In this document: positions 11,466 to 21,747 of the stretch, one piece after another
Position numbering within the stretch: position 1 is the stretch's first letter
Layout of the letters: every line of letters begins with the position of its first letter
Source of the DNA: CBDFKJ01 sp965248805
GTDB lineage: Bacteria; Pseudomonadota; Alphaproteobacteria; UBA6615
Length of the DNA: 64,000 bases
Reading direction: 5' to 3'
Assembly: GCA_965248805.1 (NCBI GenBank)
Contig: CBDFKJ010000008.1
Coordinates: 186,001 to 250,000 of the forward strand
The notes under the pieces: model-generated
Databases searched by the model: none
What the model was told of the DNA's origin: nothing
The model's input: only the letters and a program-made list of their open reading frames with translations
Made by a program: the position numbers and the translations under genes

Positions 11466-11648
11466 ATGGCACGCGGTATCCCGCTTCGAGACGATTATGC
11501 GAGTGATGATTTTCGCGGCCTCGCGCGCACGACGGATAACGCCAAGCATGCCGGCCGGCTGTTGGCGCTGTCTCTGATTTACGACGGCGGCACGCGCTCG
11601 GCGGCTGTGGCGCGCGTCAATAACCACAATCTGTCCAATGGGCGCTGA
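11466..11648 (+). pseudogene. IS630-family transposase, N-terminal fragment (second subgroup)
   Basis: Reads MARGIPLRDDYASDDFRGLARTTDNAKHAGRLLALSLIYDGGTRSAAVARV, the opening helices of a different IS630 transposase group from copies A and B. It has only 60 codons, and homology ends at about 11625, so it is a 5' remnant. A weak GGAG precedes the ATG. Confidence 0.65.
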
Positions 11649-11887
11649 TCCCGCACAATCGCCCGATGCGAACAGTTTCGGTGAGCTTTCGCGCAATCCA
11701 GGAACTACGCAATGTGAGAAAGTTCACAGCGACGACTGCGGGATGTTGCTATCATAAGTAACTGTCTGGTCCGGAGATCCCGGATGAGTTGCTTTTCTAA
11801 AGCATAGCCACAACGCTCTGCACAGAGACGCCGCAGCCGAGAAACTCCCGGCCAATGATTCACACAGTTGGATCCAGGAGGCCGAAA
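11649..11887. other. Leader of the broken subtilase gene
   Basis: 239 bp with no gene recognised. An AGGAGG Shine-Dalgarno sequence sits just before the ATG at 11888, so this stretch should hold the promoter of the subtilase gene. Confidence 0.4.
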
Positions 11888-12289
11888 ATGAACGATGACA
11901 GCAATTACGACGTCGTCGATGGTCAGGCGCGCCCATTGCGTCGCGTCGACACCGCTAGGTTTGTATAGCCCGAACGAGACCATCATATGGCGCACGTCGG
12001 TGAACGCCTTGCCGATTCGACAAGACTTAGCATCGACGCAGGTGTTTCACACGACTGCTTGGTCGTGCGTGGTGATCCCGAAAAGCTTGCGGTAGCGCGC
12101 AGCTACCCTGATGTGAAGGCAACGCGAGCTGCTTTTCTAGACGTCGATGGCCAAGAAATCATCCTCACAGATGACGTGATGGTCTGTTTCTCGACCGCCT
12201 TCGACGATGAGGCGCGTCGCAAACTCTGTGACAAGCTGAAATGTCAAGTCGTTACAACAAAGGGGGATACATGGAAGCTTCGCGTGCTA
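11888..12289 (+). pseudogene. S8 subtilase, pro-region half (amber codon, cut by IS)
   Basis: The best start is ATG 11888, seven bases after AGGAGG. The frame reads MNDDSNYDVVDGQARPLRRV, hits TAG at 11966-11968 (codon 27), then continues from ATG 11987 as MAHVGERLADSTRLSIDAGV. The later part, DGQEIILTDDVMVCFSTAFDDEARRKLCDKLKCQVVTTKGDTWKLRVL, resembles the inhibitory pro-region of bacterial subtilases. The gene is interrupted right after RVL by TA-flanked IS5 and IS630 copies. Its exact continuation (DPQDDAPLNIANRLS) is at 14270, in the same reading frame once both elements are removed. Confidence 0.8.
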
Positions 12290-13124
12290 GGGTCCGGACT
12301 CATAACCATTAGCTGACGGTAGCGGCGAGACAGACGGCGGCGAGGAAGTTTTGGGCGAGGCGGTCATAGCGGGTTGCGATTCTGCGGAAGTCTTTCAGCC
12401 GGCCGAACATGCGCTCGATGGCGTTGCGGTCGCGATAGAGCGCCGGGCTGAAGCACGGCTTCCAGCGGCGGTTGGCCTTCGGCGGGATGTTCGGAGCGAC
12501 GCCTCTGCTCTCGATCTTGCGGCGAACGGCGTCGCTGTCATAGCCCTTGTCGCCAGTCAGGATCGAGGTGGCCGGCATCCGCTCCAGCAGCGGCCGCTGT
12601 GCAGTCCGCCACTTGGCCGCCGGTCAGCAGGAAGGCGAACGGGCGGCAGAGGCCATCGGTCAGCGCATGGATCTTCGTGGTGCGCCCGCCGCGGGAGCGG
12701 CCAATGGCCTGCGTGTGCTCCCCCCTTTGCCGCCCGAGGCGCAGCGATGAGCCTTCACCGCCGAGGAATCGATCAACACTTGCGCCGGCGGCCCACCCGC
12801 CGAAGCCAGAGCGTGGAATATCCCTGTCCACACGCCTTTGGCCGCCCACCGCACGAAGCGATTGTAGAGCGTCTTGCGCGGGCCATAGACGGACGGCGCA
12901 TCGACCCAACGTCCGCCGGACTTCAACACATGGATGATACCGCTTATAACGCGGCGGTCGTCGACTCTCGGCTTGCCGCGCGTATCCGTCGACAGATGCG
13001 GCACGAGCCGCGCAAACTGTTCCTCGCTCAGCCAGAACGTATCGTCCATCGCAACACTCCCGCAGTTTGGGAGCGTGAATCACATCGCGCCGCGTCGGCT
13101 CAAGCGATTTATGGGTCCGGAGCC
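12290..13124 (-). mobile_element. IS5-family element (IS427-like), degenerate
   Basis: 835 bp bounded by imperfect inverted repeats: GGGTCCGGACTCATAA at the left and, reversed, GGCTCCGGACCCATAA at the right. TA lies on both sides (12288-12289 and 13125-13126). It carries a broken transposase on the minus strand. The right boundary coincides with the left end of IS630 copy B, so this element inserted at the CTAG created by that IS630 end. Confidence 0.85.
12309..13049 (-). pseudogene. IS5-family (IS427-like) transposase in three frames
   Basis: Starts at ATG 13049: MDDTFWLSEEQFARLVPHLSTDTRGKPRVDDRRVISGIIHVLKSGGRWVDAP, then the first aspartate in VLIDSSAVKAHRCASGGKGG. The frame shifts near 12720 to QAIGRSRGGRTTKIHALTDGLCRPFAFLLTGGQVADC. 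It shifts again near 12595 to LTGDKGYDSDAVRRKIE (second aspartate) and ERMFGRLKDFRRIATRYDRLAQNFLAAV (glutamate). The first shift could be the programmed one of this subgroup. The second has no such explanation, so the transposase is probably dead. Confidence 0.8.
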
Positions 13125-14269
13125 TAGTGGATTGATCGTAACGAAAGAGTCCGAATTGGGATTCCGTATTTTGCTGTGTTATGCGAATCTGGCGCATGCG
13201 CAGTGGAATCTCCTTCACCCTATCCGCCGGCGACCGTCAGCGATTGCGCGCGGTCGTCGCGGATCCCAAGAGCCCGCAGAAACACGTCTGGCGGGCACAT
13301 ATTGTCCTTCTCAGCGGCGAGGGTCTGGGCACCTCGGCGATCATGACCGAGACCGGCAAGTCCAAGACCTGCGTGTGGCGCTGGCAAGAGCGGTTCATGC
13401 ACGAGGGTGTCGGCGGCCTGCTTCGCGACAAGTCCCGTCCGCCCGGCAAGGCGCCGGTCCCGCTCGATCGTGTCGCCGAGATCGTGCGCCTGACGCAGCA
13501 ACCGCCGCCGTTTGAGGCGACCCACTGGACGTTGCGCGCGATGGCCAGGGCGGCCGGTATTGCCGCCTCGACGGTGCAGGCGATCTGGAAGGCTCACGGT
13601 CTCAGCCCGCACCGCTGGCGCAACTTCAAGCTGTCGACCGACCGTGCGTCCGCCGAGAAACTCACCGATATCGTCGGCCTGTATGTCGACCCGCCGGCCC
13701 ATGCGGTGGTGTTGTCGATCGATGAGAAGTCACAGATCCAGGCGCTCGACCGCCGGTCTGCCGATGAAGAAGGGACGCGCCGGCACCATGACCCATGACT
13801 ACAAACGGCACGGCACGACCACGCTGTTTGCGGCGCTCAACGTTCTGGACGGAACGGTGATCGGCCAGAACATGCAGCGCCACCGCCATCAGGAGTTCAT
13901 CCGCTTCCTCAACCGCATCGAGCGCACGGTGCCGGCGGACAAGGCCATCCACGCGATCGTCGACAACTACGCGGCGCACAACAAGGACAAGGTCCGCGCC
14001 TGGCTCGCCCGCCATCCGCGCTGGACTTTCCACTTCACACCGACCTCCTGCTCGTGGCTCAATGCCGTCGAGGGCTTCTTCGCAAAACTCACCCGGCGGC
14101 GGCTCAAGCACGGCGTCTTCCATTCCGTCGTCGATCTCCAGGCCGCAATCAACCGCTTCGTCCGCGAATACAATGCGGCCAACCCACAGCCATTCATATG
14201 GAAAGCCGACCCCGACGACATCATCGCAGCCCGAAACCGAGGGTTCCAAACGTTGGAATCAATCCACTA
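13125..14269 (+). mobile_element. IS630-family element, copy B
   Basis: 1145 bp, same length and ends as copy A (4878-6022) but in opposite orientation. TA dinucleotides mark both ends and the outer flanks form CTAG with the subtilase gene. It sits inside the subtilase coding sequence, and its left TA is shared with the neighbouring IS5 element. Confidence 0.9.
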
Positions 14270-14270
14270 G
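13181..14270 (+). CDS. IS630 transposase, two overlapping frames (copy B)
   Basis: Same arrangement as copy A: first frame 13181-13798 with the helix-turn-helix and VVLSIDEKSQIQ; second frame overlapping to 14270 with AIVDNYAAHNKDKV and NAVEGFFAKLTRR. Differences from copy A are few: the run STDPAFAEKL becomes STDRASAEKL, and FISKADP becomes FIWKADP. All three DDE residues are kept, so either copy may be active if the frameshift occurs. Confidence 0.85.
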
Positions 14271-15430
14271 ATCCCCAAGACGACGCGCCCTTGAACATTG
14301 CCAACAGGCTTTCGGAAGAAAAGGGCGTTGAGTTTGCAGAACCCAATGCGTTGGCCCGGGCGCGCTACTCGGCGGTAGAGGTTCCGGCAGACGATCTCTT
14401 CGCCAACCAGTGGCACCTGTTCAACGATGGCCGCGGTGGCGGATTGGCCGGCGCTGATGTAAGAGCGCTGGATGCTTGGGAGATCACGTTTGGGTCACCA
14501 GACGTACGCGTGGTCGTTCACGACTCCGGCGTTGACATCGACCATCCTGACCTTGCCGCCAATATGGCGCTCGGCAAGGATTTCGATAACAACGATAGCG
14601 ATGCCTCCAACAATTTCGGACCGCATGGTACGGCCTGCGCTGGCGTCATAGCCGCGGCCAGGAACGATCAGGGCGTCGTGGGAGTTGCGCCGGGATGTCG
14701 CATCACTCCACTTCGCGCCGCAGGTGCTCATACATTCGACGTGTGGGCCGAAACATTCGAATGGGCGGCCGAACACGGTGAGATCATCTCTTGCTCATGG
14801 AGCATTTCGAACAATGGAACGCTATCTCAAGCAATCCGTGCTGCGGCTCGAGATGGTCGCGAGGGAAAGGGCATCCCGATCTTTTGCGCAACCGCAAACG
14901 ACGCGCCCTTCGTTTCCGGTATCGCCTATCCGGCTAGCCTACCGGAAACGATTGCTGTTGGCGCCAGCACAAACCAAGATCTTCGGGCGAGCTATAGTCA
15001 GTTTGGCGAAGGCATCGACTTCGTAGCCCCTAGCAGCGGCGGTACCTTGCGGATTGGGACAACGGATGTAGCCGGAGCATTCGGATACAACCAAAGAGAG
15101 GGAGGAAATTACTGTAGGGCAGAAAACGATGCGAACACCAATCCCACCGGTCGGCCGTCGGGATTCGGCGGAACATCTTCAGCAACGCCCCTAGCCGCCG
15201 GAATTGCTGCCCTCATTTTGAGCATCAACCCAGACCTCAGCGCGGATGAAGTGCGTGAAATTATGAGACAGACGGCCGACAAGATCCATGACGCGAGTGC
15301 AGATTACAATGAGGAGGGTTGGAGCCCGCAGTATGGATTTGGCCGCGTCGACGCGGATGCCGCTGTCCGAGAGGCACAACGTCGAATCGAATCAGGTGGC
15401 AATGGCAACAAGGGCTACAAGAAGAGGTAA
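14270..15430 (+). pseudogene. S8 subtilase, catalytic half
   Basis: Continuation of the gene begun at 11888. The catalytic triad is visible: aspartate in VVVHDSGVDIDHPDLAAN, histidine in NFGPHGTACAGVIAA, and serine in GFGGTSSATPLAAGIAALIL. The oxyanion asparagine is likely in IPIFCATANDAPF. Before it, ANRLSEEKGVEFAEPNALARAR is the end of the pro-region and DLFANQWHLFNDGRGGG is the usual mature start. No C-terminal sorting domain is seen, and the product ends with a lysine-rich tail. Expression would now depend on IS630 readthrough, and an upstream amber codon exists, so the gene is scored as broken although this half is intact. Confidence 0.85.
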
Positions 15431-16054
15431 TTTCTTGCTGGGAATGGAGCCTCCCCATCGCTGTCAGGCTAAGGGTAGGTTACATTTCAGCCAACAAGAC
15501 CTGCCTGAACGGGTCCGCTTCTGATGAGCCTGGCTGGCGAAAGCGTCGATCTGTCCTGCGCACTGGATGGGCTCCGGAAAGATCGGCAATTTCGCCAGAC
15601 TGCTAGGAGTCTGAACTTGCGCGTGGCATCATCCGTGGGGCGGGCTAGGCCCTTGCCATAGCCTGCGATGGATTGCGAGGAATTTTCCCCTGAATTGGTC
15701 TAAAATCGACAAGAAGCCGAATTGCAACTTCAGGTAGTCGCCCGTTAAAGGCCGGATTGAGGGCTGATTGGTCATAGTTTTGCTCTCGTATGGCGCCCAA
15801 GATTCGGCGCAAGAGAGCCCTCAACCAATTGAGGATCGGGCGCAGGTTGTGGCCGGTCGCGGTGGGTAGCGCAGCTCGGGCGGGACCGGCGCCACCTGCC
15901 GCCCCTCAGCCTCAGGTGGAGACCTCCAACAACCGGGGGATTTGACGAAGATTTTGGTGTGCTGTCCGACTTTCGCTGAGATCGGCGGTGTTGACGTCCG
16001 CAACCATCCGCCGTTTCGTTCTCGGCGGAGGGTTTTGGCGCTATTCAGGCGGAC
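15431..16054. other. Non-coding, IS-flanked spacer
   Basis: 624 bp between the subtilase stop and the next IS5 transposase. Short open frames show no motif. The last 30-40 bp are presumably the terminal region of the IS5 element. I see nothing else. Confidence 0.35.
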
Positions 16055-17087
16055 TCATACCATGGCGGCCCTGCGCTCATGGAAGATCAGACGCTGGAAA
16101 TTGTAAGCCAGGTTGGCGAGGCCGATCTTGGCCTCCGCCCGCTTGAGCCCGATGGTACGGATGAAAAGGCCCATGCGATCCTTCTGCTGGGCGAAGACGT
16201 GCTCCACGTGCGCACGGACCGCTGACTTGCGGGCATTGGCCTGGGCGGTCGCCTTGGGCATGGCCCGGCCCGGCGGCTTCTTGCGGTGGATGTGGGAGAT
16301 CCGACCCTTGCCGGCCAGCCACGCCTCGTTGGCCTTCGAGCGATAGGCGCTGTCAGCCCACACGCCGGCGGCCAGATTGTCGCCGGTGACGAGCTGACGC
16401 AACATCTTGCCGTCATGGCGGGCGGCATCGGTCACAGCCGAGCTGCGGATGAAGCCGTAGGCCCGATCGATGACGACATGATTCTTGTAGCCGAACACCG
16501 GGATCGCGATGTCGGGCATGCGCCGTTGCGACCCGGCGGGGTTCTTGCGCCGCCCGGTCTTCACCGTCCACCGCGCATCCGTGTCCTTCTGCGCCGCCTT
16601 GGCTGGCTGATCGGGCCAGACCTCGGACGCGCTCTTGCCCGCCTTGATCGCCCGCTTCTCGTCATCGCTGTGGCGCTGCTTGGGCGCCGATACCAACGTC
16701 GCATCGACGATCTGCCCGCCCATCGCCAGATAGCCGCACCGGCGCAATTCGCCATCGAAGGCGGCAAACAGCTTATCCATCGCCCCGGCCCGGACCAGAC
16801 GCTCGCGAAAGGTCCATATGGTGTTGCGGTCCGGCGTCGGCGCTCCGAGATCGAAGCCTAGGAAGCGAAGCCAGCTCAAGCGATCGCGGATCAGAAACTC
16901 CATCCGCTCGTCACTCACCGTGTGCCGCGCGGCCACCTTTCGATCCGTCCGAATAGCCCAGCGCCGCCTCAAGCGGCGCGCGGAAAATCTTGAAGTCGAC
17001 GACCTTTGCCAGCACCTCCAACGGATCACCCGTCGCCGAAAGCTTTCGAAGATGATCCGGTAAGCCGAACAGACCAGCCTGCCTCAT
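16055..17087 (-). pseudogene. IS5-family transposase (second group), internal deletion and frameshift
   Basis: From ATG 17087 the frame reads MRQAGLFGLPDHLRKLSATGDPLEVLAKVVDFKIFR, a normal start for this IS5 group, up to SDGSKGGR. The usual PVLMFK segment is then missing, and the other frame resumes at VSDERMEFLIRDRLSWLRFLGFDLGAPTPDRNTIWTFRERL. The catalytic part is complete: aspartate in GGQIVDATLVSAPKQ, GYKNHVVIDRAYGF, aspartate in GVWADSAYRSK, and glutamate in RAHVEHVFAQQKDRMGL. About a dozen codons plus the frame are lost near 16930, so it should be inactive. It directly follows the binding-protein gene. Confidence 0.8.
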
Positions 17088-17166
17088 CAATACCTCCTCA
17101 AACCGAACCGCCGTAGAGAATCACAACGAGGCAAAATTCACGAGGTAAATGGAGGCGTCCAGGTCA

Positions 17167-18308
17167 TCACGCTTCGCGCTTGGCGGCGTTGTAGATCTCC
17201 GACATCTTGTCGTAGTCGGGGTTGATGCTGTAGTCCGCCGAGCGTGCCATTTCCTCACTCAGCGAATCCCACTGGATCGCGTCGAGCTCTTCCTTGTTGT
17301 AGAGCTTGAAGACCGCGGGGTTGGCTATCTGCGCAACTGGATTGTACGTCCCTTCCGCAAAGGCCACCTTCTTGCAGATTTCCGGCTGCTGCACGTACTC
17401 GAGGAAGTCCGCTGCCAGCGTCGAGGGATTCGGGTTGTTGACCACCGAGGTTACCTCGACCCAGACGATGCCGCCCTTGCCATTCATTGGGCCCGACTTC
17501 GGCGTTATGCCGCGCACCCGGGTCTCCCCGTCGAAGCGTGCCGGAGAGGCGGTGTAGGTGCCGCCGGTGAAGTGGGCGTCGATTTCGCCGTTGACCAGCG
17601 CAGTGTTCATGCCGACGAGATCGTCGGTCAGAAGCTTGGCGCCCTTGAAGACCTGGCGGGCGACTGCCTCGAACGCCGCGAACTCGGCCTCCGTGTGAGA
17701 TTTGAAGGGATCCACGTCGGCCGCGATGCACATGTGCATGATGTTCCAGTTGTCGTAGGTAAGCACGCCGTAGCGGCCCTTCATGGCGGGATCAAGGAAC
17801 AGCTTGAAGCCCTGATCCTCGGCCGAGGCACGCGAGATCTTGTCGGTGTTCACCACGAAGCTGAACGGCCCGAAACGCTGCACTATGCCGAACAGGTCCT
17901 TGCCGGACTTGACCAGCGCGTATTCATAGGGGCCCTGAAACTCCTTCACTATGTCGGCGAAGTAGGGCTCGAAGCGGGCTCTGTCGAGCGGCTTGATCAG
18001 CCCCTCGGGGTACATCTGCTCACGCGCCCAGGGCTGGTTCACGTTGATCAGGTCCCAGACGTTGACCTCGCCGGCCCGCAGCTTGTTGATCATGTCCGGA
18101 TCGGAGGTGCCGCTCTCGGCGTTGACCTCGGCGCCCGGGTGCGCCCGCCGGAAGGGATCGAGCACGTCGCTCGTGTTGTAGCCCTCCCAACAAAGGATGT
18201 TCAGTTCGTTGGTTCGCTCCGCCCGGGCCAGGCGCGGCAGGCCGGCCACGGAGGTCACAGCGGCGGCGGCGCAGGTCATCTTCAGCATGTCGCGACGATT
18301 GAACCGTG
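17167..18308 (-). pseudogene. Polyamine-type ABC transporter substrate-binding protein, start removed by IS1595
   Basis: PotD/PotF-like periplasmic binding protein. The mature part begins NELNILCWEGYNTSDVLDPFRRAHPGAEVNAESGTSDPDMINKLRAGEVNVWDLINVNQPWA and continues to a PotD-like C-terminus (KVAFAEGTYNPVAQIANPAV). At the front, FNRRDMLKMTCAAAAVTSVAGLPRLARA is a Tat signal with the twin arginines just upstream of the ATG at 18288. The original start lay a few codons further up, where the IS1595 end (18309) now sits. The Met available at 18288 follows the RR pair and would make a defective signal. No permease or ATPase genes are adjacent. Confidence 0.8.
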
Positions 18309-19400
18309 CCTATCCGGTTAATTCGTACACCCACTACATGTAGGATGCTTCCACTCGCCGGAATATAGCTCGCGTAGGTTGGAGCCTCGGCCTCTCCTGC
18401 GATTCCGAGCAATGAGCGGAAGGCGTTGAACGGGTAAAACCGCCTGTTGAAGCGGAACGTGAACTCATTGAGGTAGGCTTGTAGATGCTTTGCGCTCACG
18501 CCATGGTGGATGCCACTGAGCCAATTCTTCAGGTTGCTGAAGACGAGGTGGATGATCGGCATGAACTCTTCGGCCACCTCGGGGTCGCCGCATTCGGCAA
18601 TGGCGTGGTGATCATAGCCGCGTGTCCGCAAGCTGCCATAGCCACTCCAATCGTCGGTGACGATCAGCGACCCCGGCATAACGGCGTTCTCGACGAAGCC
18701 ACATAGCGAATCGGCGCTGCGGTCGGCAGCGACGGACAGCCGCACGCGCCCGGCGTAGCGGCCATCCTTCCGCTTGTCCTGCGCGGTGCCGGGCTCCCTG
18801 TGGCTGACTTCGACGGCAGCAGCCACCAGCGTCTTGTGGTGAACGCCTCGGCCTTCACCACGCATCCGGCCTCCAACATAGGTTTCGTCCACCTCGACAT
18901 GCTCTCCTGCCCTGGCACCGATCCGATCCTGATCGGGCCGCACCATACCCGCGCGGAGCTTATGCAGGATGCCGAAGGCGGTTTCGTACCGCGTCAGCCC
19001 AAGCTGCCGCTGAAACTGCACCGCCGACATGCCCGGCGTCTGGCTGGCGACCAGATAGGCGGCCCAAAACCACGTGCTCAAAGGCGTGTGGCTGCGCTCC
19101 ATGACCGTGCCGACGGTCAATCCCGTCTGGCGGCGGCAAGCGCGACAGGTCAGGACGCCAGGCCGCGTGGCGATGCGGAAAGGTTCACCCACGACGCCGC
19201 AGCGCGGGCAGGCGAACCCGTCACCCCAGCGAGCCCTTTCCAGGTAGGCGGCGCACGCCGCATCGTCGGAGATAAAGTCGCTGAAACTCGGGGAGGGATT
19301 GCGGGAAGGGCAGGTCGGTGCGGTCGAGAACGTCCATGACCCACTATCCGTTGTACGCACACAACCTATCCCTAGTGGGTGTATGCGTCAAGCGGATAGG
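18309..19400 (-). mobile_element. IS1595-family element
   Basis: About 1092 bp between imperfect inverted repeats: left CCTATCCGGTTAATTCGTAC and, reversed, right CCTATCCGCTTGACGCATAC, each followed by ACCC. I do not see a direct target duplication (GAACCGTG against AACGCATT). The loss suggests a rearrangement after insertion: the two sides belong to different broken genes. Confidence 0.8.
18330..19337 (-). pseudogene. IS1595-family transposase (ISXO2-like), frameshift near start
   Basis: From ATG 19337: MDVLDRTDLPFPQSLPEFQRL, then a one-base shift near 19276 (dropping one A gives LFSDDAACAAYLERARWGDGF). The N-terminal zinc ribbon has CPRCG and CRACRRQ. The transposase domain has EHVEVDETYVGG (first acidic residue), VTDDWSGYGSL (second) and SNLKNWLSGIHHGVSAKHLQAYLNEFTFRFNRR (late region). 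The reading frame leaves the element without a stop and runs into the binding-protein gene, so the C-terminus is also abnormal. Probably inactive, though ribosomal slippage could rescue the first break. Confidence 0.75.
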
Positions 19401-19479
19401 AACGCATTGAACATTGTCATCTCCCTGTAGATTGTCATTCCCTGTGTCTTTTTCTCCCTGTACTCTTGCCCCCAGCAGG

Positions 19480-19871
19480 ACCGTCGGCTCGGCCATTGCC
19501 GATGACGGTGCACGCCGTACCTCCATCGCCTCCGACGGGGTTGTCGCAGCCGGCCGCAACGTGGCGGCAGTAGCAAACGAGGCAACGGAAGCCTTGCGCG
19601 GCTCCGCCGAAGCCGGAAGTGCGCCCTCGACCAGTATCGGCGGGGGTGGCTCCGCCGTCCTCGTCTCGCCTTCGGACTGCGCTGTCAGCAACCAGACCAG
19701 AAGCTGTCCATCTCGGTCGACCGCCAGGCGCTGGACCTCGATCAGCTCGAAGCGGAGATCCTCCAGAGTGGCGACGTCGAGGTTGAACTGGCAAGCGAGT
19801 CGGCGGTAGGAGACCCGCTTCTCGGTCACCAGAAGTCAGACCACTTCTTTGAGGATCGACGTGAACTTCAC
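19480..19871 (-). pseudogene. N-terminal relic of a class III cyclase/ATPase-type protein
   Basis: From GTG 19871 the frame reads VKFTSILKEVV, meets TGA at 19836-19838, then LLVTEKRVSYRRLACQFNLDVATLEDLRFELIEVQRLAVDRDGQLLVWL. This strongly resembles the small N-terminal domain in front of the cyclase and AAA-type ATPase domains of large proteobacterial adenylate cyclase-like proteins. The rest degenerates and is cut by the IS1595 end at 19400; no cyclase domain follows. Confidence 0.55.
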
Positions 19872-20156
19872 GGCACCTGTCCCGAGTGGGCAGCCCTCAA
19901 TGCCACACCACGTCGCAGGCGGCTATCAAAAGTGGCAGAGCCGCTCGGTCGCTCCTCCTTGGAGTCCAACCGACCGTCCAGAATGCTGACTCTCCGTCCC
20001 AGCGCTCGGGCCGCGTCGGGGTGGGTGGCTCAATGGCGGCCCATCGCCATCTCCGCTAATGGGATGGACCGACCGTGCTCCGAGACGCACCCTTTGAATT
20101 TGGGTGCAGATAGCGGAAGGAGCACGAACCATGACCCGCAAAGCGACAGACCGAGT

Positions 20157-20668
20157 AGCAACGCCCGAGGACGGTCCCGTCGAGGACGTTGAGGGCGGCG
20201 AACAAGGTGGTGGTTCCGTGCCGCTTGTAATCGTGGGTCATGGTGCCGCACTTGCCGGGCTTGAGCGGCAGTCCCGGCTGGCGGCGGTCGAGCGCCTGGA
20301 TCTGGGACTTCTCGTCGATCGACAGCACGATCGCATGCGCCGGTGGATGCATGTAGAGGCCAACGATATCACGCAGCTTTGCGGCGAACTCGGGGTCGCG
20401 CGAGCGCTTGAAGGTGCGGATCCGATGCGGTTGCAGCCCATGCCTCTTCCAGATGCGTTGCACCGAGCTGAGGCCGATGCAGACCGCCTTGGCCATCGCC
20501 CGCCCGGTCCAGTGGGTCGCCTCGCCCGGCGGCGCCGAGCAGGTCAGCGTCACGACCCGTTCGACAATCTCGTGCGGCAGCGGCGGTTTGCCGGGAATGC
20601 GCGGCTTGTCACGCAGCAGACCCTCCACCCCGGCTTCCGCGAAGCGACGCCGCCAGCGCAATTGCGCT
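20157..20668 (-). pseudogene. IS630-family transposase fragment
   Basis: Reads RWRRRFAEAGVEGLLRDKPRIPGKPPLPHEIVERVVTLTCSAPPGEATHWTGRAMAKAV and then VLSIDEKSQIQALDRRQPGLPLKPGKCGTMTHDYKRHGTTTLFAALNVLDG in one frame, so it joins both parts without the frameshift needed by copies A and B. Both ends are missing: the helix-turn-helix start and everything after LNVLDGTV, including the second aspartate and the glutamate. Confidence 0.85.
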
Positions 20669-20775
20669 CGGGGCTAAGTGCAGCGCCGAGGTCGTCCTGC
20701 CGCGCCGAACCTAGTGCGTCGTCGCGCTTCGGGCCGGTCCGCCAGATCTAACATTGCGCGAGCGCAAGGAGGCCC

Positions 20776-21747
20776 ATGAAAGCCATTAGCGTACCGCCGT
20801 CGGGCGGGCCCGAGGTCCTGCAGCTTCGCGACGTCGCGGAGCCGACCCCGTCGGCCGATCAGCTCCTGGTGCGCGTGCGCGCCGCCGGCGTCAATCGCAC
20901 CGACACCTTGCAGCGTCTGGGGAAGTATCCGGTGCCGGCAGGCGAAAGCGATATTCTGGGGCTGGAGCTAGCTGGAGAGGTGGTAGCGTGCGGCGAGGCA
21001 ACGTCCGGCTTCGCTGTCGGCGACCGTGTTTTTGCGTTGGTCGGTTCGGGCGCCTACGCCGAATACGCGGTGGTCGACTACCGGCTCGCGCTCAAGATGC
21101 CGGCCGCCTGGGATGACATTCGCGCCGCCGCCGTGATCGAAGTCTTCACGACCGCCAACGAAACCATCTTCGGCTTGGGCACGCTGCAGGCGGGCGAGAC
21201 GCTGCTCATCCACGCCGGTGGCAGCGGCGTCGGCACCACCGGCATTCAGATGCCGCTTTCGGCCGGCGCGAGGGTCTACTTCACCGCCGGCAGCGACACC
21301 AAGATAGAGCGCGTCATGGCGCTGGGGCCGGCCATCGGCATCAACTACAAGACCCACGACTTCGCCGAAGAGATCAAGCGCGAGGGCGGCGGCGTCGATG
21401 TGGTGGAGGACTTCATCGGCGCGCCCTATTTGGCGCGGCATCTGTCGGTGCTGCGTGTTGACGGCCGGTTGGTGCTGGTGGGACTGATGGGCGGCCACAA
21501 GACCGAGTTCAGCATGGCCCCGATCTTGACCAAGCGCCTGAAGATCCTGAGCTTCACGCTGCGTCCGCAGTCGTTGGAGCAGAAGCAGGCCATCGTGCAT
21601 CGCTTCGCCGAACGCTGGCTGCCGAAGCTGGTCGCCGGCGAGATCAAGCCGATCGTCCACGCAACGTACCCGCTGGCCGACGCGGGCCAGGCCCATCGGG
21701 TCATGGAAGCCAACGAGAATTTCGGGAAGCTGATCCTGGCGGTGTGA
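20776..21747 (+). CDS. NAD(P)H-quinone oxidoreductase, PIG3 (TP53I3) family
   Basis: Intact 323-residue zinc-free MDR enzyme, expected to reduce quinones with NADPH in the cytoplasm. The N-terminal GroES-like domain shows MKAISVPPSGGPEVLQLRDV, LLVRVRAAGVNRTDTLQRLGKYPVP and LGLELAGEV. The Rossmann domain has LLIHAGGSGVGTTGIQM, a glycine-rich dinucleotide loop, then VDVVEDFIGAPYLARHLSVLRVDGRLVLVGLMGG. C-terminal LAVGEIKPIVH-type motif: LVAGEIKPIVHATYPLADAGQAHRVMEANENFGKLIL. A strong AAGGAGG precedes the ATG. It survives unbroken between an IS630 fragment and the prophage. Confidence 0.9.
   Translation: MKAISVPPSGGPEVLQLRDVAEPTPSADQLLVRVRAAGVNRTDTLQRLGKYPVPAGESDILGLELAGEVVACGEATSGFAVGDRVFALVGSGAYAEYAVVDYRLALKMPAAWDDIRAAAVIEVFTTANETIFGLGTLQAGETLLIHAGGSGVGTTGIQMPLSAGARVYFTAGSDTKIERVMALGPAIGINYKTHDFAEEIKREGGGVDVVEDFIGAPYLARHLSVLRVDGRLVLVGLMGGHKTEFSMAPILTKRLKILSFTLRPQSLEQKQAIVHRFAERWLPKLVAGEIKPIVHATYPLADAGQAHRVMEANENFGKLILAV

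Noticed and set aside
17149..18321. A 390-codon plus-strand frame
   Set aside because: Shadow of the PotD-like binding protein on the other strand.
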